Assembly: GCF_000355675.1 (NCBI RefSeq)
Contig: NC_020888.1
Coordinates: forward strand, 2,835,501-2,899,500
Direction of reading: 5' to 3'
DNA: 64,000 nt
DNA from: Thalassolituus oleivorans MIL-1
Lineage (GTDB): Bacteria > Pseudomonadota > Gammaproteobacteria > Pseudomonadales > Oceanobacteraceae
The translations under genes and the position numbers were made by a program. Of the stretch, positions 58,541 through 64,000 are shown piece by piece (position 1 is the first letter of the stretch; every line of letters begins with the position of its first letter). Under the pieces are notes generated by a model. The model saw nothing but the letters and a program-made list of their open reading frames with translations, was not told the origin of the DNA and ran no database searches.

Positions 58541-59491
58541 TTATTTCCATTTCCCTTCACTGACATCCCACTTGAAAGGATATTCAGCGCCTAGGGCGGC
58601 TGCTTGATAAGCGGGCTCTAAAAAACGTCGTAACCCTTGCTGTATATTTTCAAAAGACTGATCACTGACGATTCGATTTTTATTCAAGAAGGCATTCCAC
58701 TGTTTATGTTTGTTCGTATCTTGCATAAATTCAGCCGTAAAAACAGACAGCATCTCTGTGCTCATCACCGTATTCCGCCGATTGAACGTCGATCTAATGG
58801 CAGAGACTAGTAGAGTACCATCAAGAGCAGTCCCATCGAGAGCATCCCCGCCGAGTAAAAAATCACCTTCCTGTAAGCCATGAATAGCAATCATCCAAAT
58901 ATCATAAAAATCTTTAATACGACTATTGAACAGACCCAGCGCCACCATCGCGTGAAACTTCTCAGCGATCACCGTATAAACCGGATAGATCTTCATTATA
59001 GGAGCAGGAAAATCTAAAAATGACGGAATAGTTGCCAGCCTAGCATTAGGCGTGACAGCATCGCCAAAACCAATATCAACTTGCAAACCTATTTTCGCTT
59101 TTTCTAAATGAGCAAACCCTGTGACTCTCACACCTTGATAAAGTGAGTCTTCCTTAATTCGAACACCTTGAATGGATTCAATATCAAAGATCAAACCATC
59201 ATCGGCTTCTATAGCACAAATGACTTTGAAATCATTTACTAGTACATCAGTATCGTTTGATCCAAAACCCAACAAATCAATATCTTTAGTAGGACGATGC
59301 AGATCTCCCGTCCAAACCGAAAATAACATCGCCCCTTTCAAAAGAAACTGATCGTGATACTCCGACACACTCAAACGATACAATAGCCGCTGAATCGCAT
59401 ACTGCTGTAACACGAAATCAAATGACTCACCGCGTTCGCGCGATAAGTTCAGCAGTTTTTGGCGTATCGACGCCGCTTTATTAGTCACCAA
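58541..59491 (-). CDS. AbiEii/AbiGii-family nucleotidyltransferase toxin
   Basis: 316 residues. The nucleotidyltransferase core is FLLKGAMLFSVWTG, then RPTKDIDLLGFG (metal-binding Asp pair near residue 68), followed by KIYPVYTVIAEKFHAMVALG and SRIKDFYDIW, all typical of AbiEii. Known AbiEii toxins act on nucleotides or tRNA ends and are neutralised indirectly by AbiEi (type IV toxin-antitoxin). Here it lies 46 bases after abiEi on the same strand, the usual order. Confers phage abortive infection in characterised cases. Confidence 0.93.
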   Translation of the reverse strand: MVTNKAASIRQKLLNLSRERGESFDFVLQQYAIQRLLYRLSVSEYHDQFLLKGAMLFSVWTGDLHRPTKDIDLLGFGSNDTDVLVNDFKVICAIEADDGLIFDIESIQGVRIKEDSLYQGVRVTGFAHLEKAKIGLQVDIGFGDAVTPNARLATIPSFLDFPAPIMKIYPVYTVIAEKFHAMVALGLFNSRIKDFYDIWMIAIHGLQEGDFLLGGDALDGTALDGTLLVSAIRSTFNRRNTVMSTEMLSVFTAEFMQDTNKHKQWNAFLNKNRIVSDQSFENIQQGLRRFLEPAYQAAALGAEYPFKWDVSEGKWK

Positions 59492-59537
59492 AGGCCATTC
59501 TCCTTATGTACCTTGCTTATAAATATCGCGCAAAGAG

Positions 59538-60143
59538 TCAACCCAAAGACTCCATATAAGGTTGCATAACCTTCGCCACACGACACACCTTGGCGTACCT
59601 AAGCAGATCATCCATCGTGAACATTTGTGCACGCCAACCATCCTTTAGCGCTTCTAGGGCGACGTCTAACCCAATCTTATTACGGTACTTAAAACAATCG
59701 GCTACGGTTTTCGCCGGACAAAAAACCGAAACCATTACGCCATCGATTTCATGCTGCTCAACACCTTCAACCAAACCTTCATGAGACATAGTGACAAAGC
59801 GCACCGGCGGATAATGAATACGAGGACGGCGCGACTTGCGGTCAATTGCCAACCAAACTTCAAAAGGATTTTGTGTACCCAAGCCATGAAAACTCAAAGC
59901 AGACAGCAGCGCCACCACACCATTAGGTGCCAGTTTAGCGACCTCAATCAAAGACTTGTGGCGGCTGGCTTCACGATCTGGCCATTGATACAAACCACGG
60001 CCCAGCTTAAACAACACGCCTTCACGCGCTAAAATGTTTAAGTAGTCTTTGGGCAAGCCGTGAGCCAGCAAATCGCGCGGACGTATAACCCCTCGCTGTA
60101 TGGCGAGATTGATCACTTGTTGGCGTTTTGAGGTTTTAGACAT
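59538..60143 (-). CDS. AbiEi antitoxin (type IV TA), transcriptional autorepressor
   Basis: 201 residues from MSKTSKRQQVINLAIQRGV; the frame upstream to 60191 would cover the operator. N-terminal winged helix (RGVIRPRDLLAHGLPKDYLN, LFKLGRGLYQWPD) and the C-terminal AbiEi_4 domain (VVALLSALSFHGLGTQNPFE, VMVSVFCPAKTVADCFKYR). It counteracts AbiEii and, in characterised systems, represses the operon through paired inverted repeats; such repeats lie just upstream here. Confidence 0.93.
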   Translation of the reverse strand: MSKTSKRQQVINLAIQRGVIRPRDLLAHGLPKDYLNILAREGVLFKLGRGLYQWPDREASRHKSLIEVAKLAPNGVVALLSALSFHGLGTQNPFEVWLAIDRKSRRPRIHYPPVRFVTMSHEGLVEGVEQHEIDGVMVSVFCPAKTVADCFKYRNKIGLDVALEALKDGWRAQMFTMDDLLRYAKVCRVAKVMQPYMESLG

Positions 60144-60162
60144 AAGGCATAAATTCTTAAAA

Positions 60163-60205
60163 TGTCGGCACTTGTAAATATATGCCGACACTTTAATTTA
60201 TGCAA
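60163..60205 (-). promoter_or_regulatory. abiE promoter framed by an inverted repeat (AbiEi operator)
   Basis: TGTCGGCA (60163-60170) and TGCCGACA (60183-60190) form a perfect 8-bp inverted repeat with 12 bases between. Within it on the minus strand lies TATATT, with TTGCAT exactly 17 bases upstream. So the operator flanks the -10 of a sigma-70 promoter and any repressor dimer would block it. Confidence 0.85.
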
Positions 60206-60523
60206 CCGCATAACGACAACTAACAGTGTTTGTACTATCGACATCCATGAACAAATAAGAAGAGACCCATTTGGGTGTGATCAAACCCAATTTGGGTATT
60301 ATCTATTCATTACCCGCTATCATCGGCATCTAGAAGATGGGTAGAAGTTACTCTTATCGTTTCACTTCTTAGAGCACATTAGTAGAGTGCTCCCAAAACA
60401 TCTATTTAGCATTACCAGATAGATAAAATATTTAATACAAAAACAAGAGAGAATCAGAATTGACTGACATCCTTTTTCATTAAAAAAATTACTAAAAACG
60501 ATACTATTGCTTAAATATAACAG
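60206..60523. other. Intergenic stretch between abiE and the DUF262 gene
   Basis: About 320 bp, AT-rich. Holds two neighbouring palindromes, ACCCATTTGGGT (60265-60276) and ACCCAATTTGGGT (60285-60297), which can also pair with each other. No U-tract follows on the minus strand; they may be operators or transcript ends of the DUF262 gene. No gene is supported. Confidence 0.6.
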
Positions 60524-62209
60524 CTAGTTTAGATCCCAAACTTCAATCAATTTGTTCACCAAACGCTTTTGCCGAGCTTCAATCACTGTCGGCGTCCATT
60601 CTTTTTCCTTAATTATCTCGTTAGTTAATACAAATGCCGAGTGACCATTTCTAGGATTGAAATAAGCTGTTTTTTTCTTTTCAAATTCATAGTTATTTGC
60701 TGCACTGTTTTTAGTGCGAGAAAGCAACGCTAGATTTCCAAGACAATGAACCAAATTTTCGTGATCAAGTACACTTGGACACCACTTTTTCCATTGACTA
60801 TCTTTATTAGGGTGTTGAGGCATCACATGCTCTACCGTTATCCTTGGATGGTCATATACAGCCATACCATCGCTAATTTCAGAATCCAAACGTAATAAAA
60901 CCATCACTCTTATTTGTCCGACTTCATAAATAGGCCCATTAATTTGCTGTAAAGCAGATTTTTTTTCAGAATCAACTAAATGCAATGGTGATGATTCTGA
61001 AAATTCAGTACCTGCATCAATTACAGCAATTAACTTTGCATAACGCGAAATCCTATTATTTATCGCAACACGATTAATCATCAAAATTGAAGCCAACCGC
61101 TCTAAAAGTCTAAAAAACTTCAATAGCCTTTCAGCATCATTGCTATACTTGGAAAGATAATAAATAGCAGCGGGAACCCAATCATTATTATCGATCCTAT
61201 TTAACCACCTGAAAGAGTTATTGATATCCTCCACATATAATGTACCCGAATAATTTTCATCCAAAATATCAGAATAAGCTTCAGAATATGGAACTAGTTT
61301 TTTATCAATAAAATTTTCAGGGTTTTTTTCAGGTTTTATTTCATTTTTAAAGTCAGCCACAACATTTGACCGTGATTTAGTGCGCATTTCAATCATTCTG
61401 ATATGACTAAACAAAAAGTTAAAATTATCTCTTCCTATTCGTTCTTCAATATCTTCCCATTTTTTAGTATAGTTTTCCTGCTTTCCGTCTTTCCCAGATA
61501 TTTTACTAGTAATGTGATTTTTCAGAATATCCGTTGGACTTAAATCAAGCCCACGATCATTCATAACCGAGAATATGCGATAAGCAGATTCAACATTAGG
61601 CGTAGTTACCACCACCACGAAACAACCCGTCATAAGAAACTTAGTAAGCCTCTGTAAAACTTTTTCGTCATTTTTCTCAAGCAATCTATGCATAGCCAAT
61701 GCATTCTTTAAAATATTACTTTGACTATCACTTAATTTTTTATTTAGGGAAAAAAGTTCATCCAAACGATTAGATTCTTGTATATACTTGAAGAAAAAAT
61801 CTTGATCTTGTGATCTGGTCTTTAATCTTGGTTTATCATCAGTCATTAAAGCTTCATCACCTTTTTGAAATATTCTCATATCTAGACTATTTGAAAAGCC
61901 ATCTGTCATTATTGTTCTCAAAACAGACATGAGAATAGTAAGTGTTGTCAAACGTTGCTGACCATCAACTACTTGAGAAGAAGGGCCATCGGGCTTAATT
62001 AATACAAGGCTGCCTAAAAAATATGGATCAGCATCTTTAATATTCTCGGGCTGATCTTCCAAAAACAATAAAAGATCATCAACAAGTGTAGTAGCCTGCT
62101 CCACCTGCCAAGAATAAGGGCGTTGATATCCCGGGATCTCAAATTCGTACTTATCGCAAAAAACGTCTGCTAGCGCATACTCATGTGCTTCTAATGTTTG
62201 CTTTTTCAT
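60524..62209 (-). CDS. DUF262-DUF1524 protein, GmrSD/type IV restriction-like
   Basis: 561 residues. The N-terminal DUF262 (ParB/Srx-like NTPase, GmrS) domain carries EFEIPGYQRPYSWQVEQA and the DGQQR motif in VVDGQQRLTTLTILMS near residue 80. The C-terminal DUF1524 HNH nuclease (GmrD) domain shows RITVEHVMPQHP near 458, then LVHCLGNLALLSRTKNSAAN. Fusions of this kind cut modified (glucosylated or hydroxymethylated) phage DNA. It begins 17 bases after a membrane-protein gene, so the two are likely co-transcribed. Complete; substrate unknown. Confidence 0.9.
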   Translation of the reverse strand: MKKQTLEAHEYALADVFCDKYEFEIPGYQRPYSWQVEQATTLVDDLLLFLEDQPENIKDADPYFLGSLVLIKPDGPSSQVVDGQQRLTTLTILMSVLRTIMTDGFSNSLDMRIFQKGDEALMTDDKPRLKTRSQDQDFFFKYIQESNRLDELFSLNKKLSDSQSNILKNALAMHRLLEKNDEKVLQRLTKFLMTGCFVVVVTTPNVESAYRIFSVMNDRGLDLSPTDILKNHITSKISGKDGKQENYTKKWEDIEERIGRDNFNFLFSHIRMIEMRTKSRSNVVADFKNEIKPEKNPENFIDKKLVPYSEAYSDILDENYSGTLYVEDINNSFRWLNRIDNNDWVPAAIYYLSKYSNDAERLLKFFRLLERLASILMINRVAINNRISRYAKLIAVIDAGTEFSESSPLHLVDSEKKSALQQINGPIYEVGQIRVMVLLRLDSEISDGMAVYDHPRITVEHVMPQHPNKDSQWKKWCPSVLDHENLVHCLGNLALLSRTKNSAANNYEFEKKKTAYFNPRNGHSAFVLTNEIIKEKEWTPTVIEARQKRLVNKLIEVWDLN

Positions 62210-62226
62210 AGTATTCCTTCACCTTT

Positions 62227-62919
62227 TTAATTTATAAATGCACTGATAAAATCACGAAAAACGTAAGCCATCAAAGCTACAATGGAGAATATATATGCCC
62301 CATATATATCTAGATACTCACGATCAAGAAATCTAAAAAACTTGTACTTCAACTCAAGAAAAATGACTTTAATATATTCTCTCTTTCCTATATCTAACCA
62401 TATATTCACCACCTTAGCATCAGGCTCAAAAATTCCATCAATTGACCAAATGTATGATATTTCTCGACACATAGGGAATCTGGATATGTATGTCGACTCA
62501 GAATAGCCATTATTATTACATCCGATTTCAAGAGAGTAGAAATCACTAGGTGCATAATCATAGATCAGGCCTGAAGCCTCATCAGAATACTGGCACACCT
62601 TAAGAAAGTAAGGGTCTTTTAACAACCTCATATGAAGAATATTTTTGATCTTTCGTTGATGATTTTTGGCATATCCGTAATAGCGAATCAAACAAGCAAA
62701 AACCCAAAAAATCAAAAAAAATTCTAGCGCCTTCAAATTTAAGGATTCGAACTTTGCTATACCAATATTAACTTCTGTAACCTTCCCACCTAACACGCCC
62801 AATATAACGAGCATAAAAGAAGCGCCAAACACGTATTTCCTTTTTACTTTCAATCCATCATCGGAATCGATATCTATTTTAAGTTGCTCAATTTTATCGA
62901 AAATAAGTGTTGAAGTCAT
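62227..62919 (-). CDS. Unrecognised membrane protein in the restriction locus
   Basis: 230 residues. Three membrane helices are visible: YVFGASFMLVILGVLGGKV (about 29-47), ALEFFLIFWVFACLIRYYG (about 64-82) and the C-terminal IFSIVALMAYVFRDFISAFI. The middle 110 residues are cytoplasmic or extracytoplasmic and rich in aromatic and charged residues (YSDEASGLIYDYAPSDFYSL, ISYIWSIDGIFEPDAKVVN). No family or catalytic motif is recognised. Its ATG overlaps the hsdS stop by four bases (ATGA), and the DUF262 gene follows 17 bases later, so all three are transcribed together. AT-rich relative to the housekeeping part of the window. A membrane effector or accessory for the DUF262 nuclease is possible but unproven. 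Confidence 0.8.
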   Translation of the reverse strand: MTSTLIFDKIEQLKIDIDSDDGLKVKRKYVFGASFMLVILGVLGGKVTEVNIGIAKFESLNLKALEFFLIFWVFACLIRYYGYAKNHQRKIKNILHMRLLKDPYFLKVCQYSDEASGLIYDYAPSDFYSLEIGCNNNGYSESTYISRFPMCREISYIWSIDGIFEPDAKVVNIWLDIGKREYIKVIFLELKYKFFRFLDREYLDIYGAYIFSIVALMAYVFRDFISAFIN

Positions 62920-64000
62920 ACTTCCTCCTTGCCTACACTAACATCCAAATCGATCCATTCCCGAACGTCGATTTTGCCGGTGACAGCGGCGGAGATTAGA
63001 GCGGTGCGGCGTTCTTTCATTAAATCAATTTGATTCAATGCTTTTCCAATAACAGAGTCATATAAGCTACATTTAATTTTTAAATTTTCAACTATTTCAA
63101 TAGCTTCAACAAGCGGAGGTTTTGTAACAATTAGGTTTTCAATCACCCCCATACCTATATTTTGCTGTGTCCCAAAACTCCAATTTAGCTCAACGGCCTC
63201 TTGAAAATTTATTGAACGCATAAAATTAAGAACAAAATATGGGGAAGAATCTTCTTTACATCTAATCACAGCTAAAGGAGACCATATATTAAAATTCACA
63301 TGAGTCTCAACAATAGCAGTTACACCAGTTGTTGCTCCTGATTTAACCATGTAAATATCATGTATTTTTGGTGAGTATTTTAAAGAATATCGTTCATTAT
63401 CTTCTTCTGAAATATGAGCTCTGATTTTTTTAAAATCGATTTTACCGGCAGATACCGCTTCTGCAGAGATAAAAGGTACACCCTCATCAATAAAATTTGG
63501 AGTTTCATGAGGTCCATCAGTAACCGGAATTTCTACTATGTGTTTAATAGGGACGAAATCCCAATGCTCTGGCACTTCTCCTAACCACTCCACTCCCGAG
63601 TCGCGCATAGGGACATTGGAGTTGAGGCCTTTGGTGACGGCGTGGCTGATGACGGCTTGGCGCTTTTCTTTGAGCAGTTTAATGAGTTGTTGCTGCTTGT
63701 CGATCAGGGTGTCGATTTTGGCGGTTTCGTGGTCGAGGAAGTTGGCGATTTTTTCCCTTTCCAATTCTGTAGGCAAAGGAATTTCAAAACTATTCAAATT
63801 CCCCGTCGTTAGCTGATTTATCGTTGCCGTAAGGAATGAACCCGATTGATATTCAAATAAAGGTGAGTTAAATACATTTGATAAATAGTTATTGTATGGG
63901 CTTCTGAATATCGACATGAAGGCACCAAAACTAACCCCTGCAACATCTTTAGTAATCTGAGCATTCTTTCCGATTAGTGCACGACTACCATTTCGAGCAC
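62916..64000 (-). CDS. hsdS: Type I restriction specificity subunit HsdS (N-terminus beyond window)
   Basis: The minus-strand frame stays open to base 64000 with sensible HsdS residues (GSRALIGKNAQITKD) before the internal ATG at 63917, so the gene continues past the edge. Visible: the end of target recognition domain 1, central conserved coiled coil (LEREKIANFLDHETAKIDTL, IDKQQQLIKLLKEKRQAVIS), second TRD starting SGVEWLGEVPEHWDFVPIKH, and a final coiled coil (LYDSVIGKALNQIDLMKERR). It determines the recognition sequence of the HsdRMS complex. HsdM is expected upstream, outside the window. Confidence 0.93.
   Translation of the reverse strand, partial: ARNGSRALIGKNAQITKDVAGVSFGAFMSIFRSPYNNYLSNVFNSPLFEYQSGSFLTATINQLTTGNLNSFEIPLPTELEREKIANFLDHETAKIDTLIDKQQQLIKLLKEKRQAVISHAVTKGLNSNVPMRDSGVEWLGEVPEHWDFVPIKHIVEIPVTDGPHETPNFIDEGVPFISAEAVSAGKIDFKKIRAHISEEDNERYSLKYSPKIHDIYMVKSGATTGVTAIVETHVNFNIWSPLAVIRCKEDSSPYFVLNFMRSINFQEAVELNWSFGTQQNIGMGVIENLIVTKPPLVEAIEIVENLKIKCSLYDSVIGKALNQIDLMKERRTALISAAVTGKIDVREWIDLDVSVGKEEV

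Noticed and set aside
60265-60297. Repeated ACCCA/TGGGT palindromes as a CRISPR-like array
   Set aside because: Only two short units with a 8-base spacing, no spacer-sized segments and no cas genes.
55042-64000. Copy of the ssrA 3' end as an att repeat
   Set aside because: No second copy of the T-arm/acceptor sequence was seen in the window; it would have to lie beyond 64000.

Overview
The window reads as a chromosomal segment of a marine-type gammaproteobacterium related to the Pseudomonas/Oceanospirillales lineage. On the minus strand the housekeeping genes run grpE-dnaK-dnaJ-dapB-carA-carB-greA, then (yhbY divergent) rlmE-ftsH-folP-glmM-tpiA-secG-tRNA-Leu-rimP-nusA-infB-rbfA-truB-rpsO-pnp. 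This is the order known from Pseudomonas. The next block, recN-fur-bamE-rnfH-ratA-smpB-ssrA, is also a classic gammaproteobacterial neighbourhood. Codon use and GC are moderate and even over most of the window, and become visibly AT-richer after about 60.2 kb.

Layout. 1-2.5 kb: rmuC (cut by the window edge), gph, rpe. 2.6-5.3 kb: a DUF3530 protein, then a two-gene unit of a helical chemoreceptor-like protein and an oxygen-binding di-iron (ODP-type) metallo-beta-lactamase protein. 5.3-11.7 kb: a tightly overlapping operon of a thymidine/AMP phosphorylase-family enzyme, a PRPP synthetase-family enzyme and a phosphoketolase-family TPP enzyme, divergent from a beta-CASP metallo-beta-lactamase nuclease. 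11.8-17.3 kb: PhzF, two uncharacterised proteins, a secreted S8 protease with a P-domain, and a TauD/SyrP-like dioxygenase. 17.3-32.6 kb: the RNA-degradation, translation and transcription block (pnp to rlmE). 32.7-36.9 kb: yhbY, then lipid genes (KAS III-like, acyl-CoA thioesterase, PaaX-like regulator, fatty acid desaturase). 37-41.8 kb: greA, carB, carA. 42.4-43.9 kb: a TetR protein with the signature of Vibrio LuxR/HapR, plus a START-domain protein, inserted between carA and dapB. 44-48.9 kb: dapB, dnaJ, dnaK, grpE. 49-54.6 kb: recN, fur, bamE, rnfH, ratA, an NSS transporter, smpB. 54.7-55.0 kb: tmRNA.

Immediately 3' of ssrA a defence island begins and runs off the window: hsdR, AbiEii/AbiEi (a type IV toxin-antitoxin pair), a DUF262-DUF1524 protein (GmrSD/type IV restriction-like), an unrecognised membrane protein, and hsdS. 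All are on the minus strand, so hsdM is expected beyond base 64000. ssrA is a well-known integration site for such islands.

Regulatory signals visible by eye include consensus sigma-32 promoters for grpE and dnaK, two LexA boxes at recN, a promoter embedded in an inverted repeat in front of abiEi, a terminator-like attenuator in the carA leader, and structured leaders before pnp, rimP and the KAS III gene. There is no CRISPR array, rRNA operon or insertion sequence. All functional assignments come from reading the sequence and remembered family motifs; no search was run.
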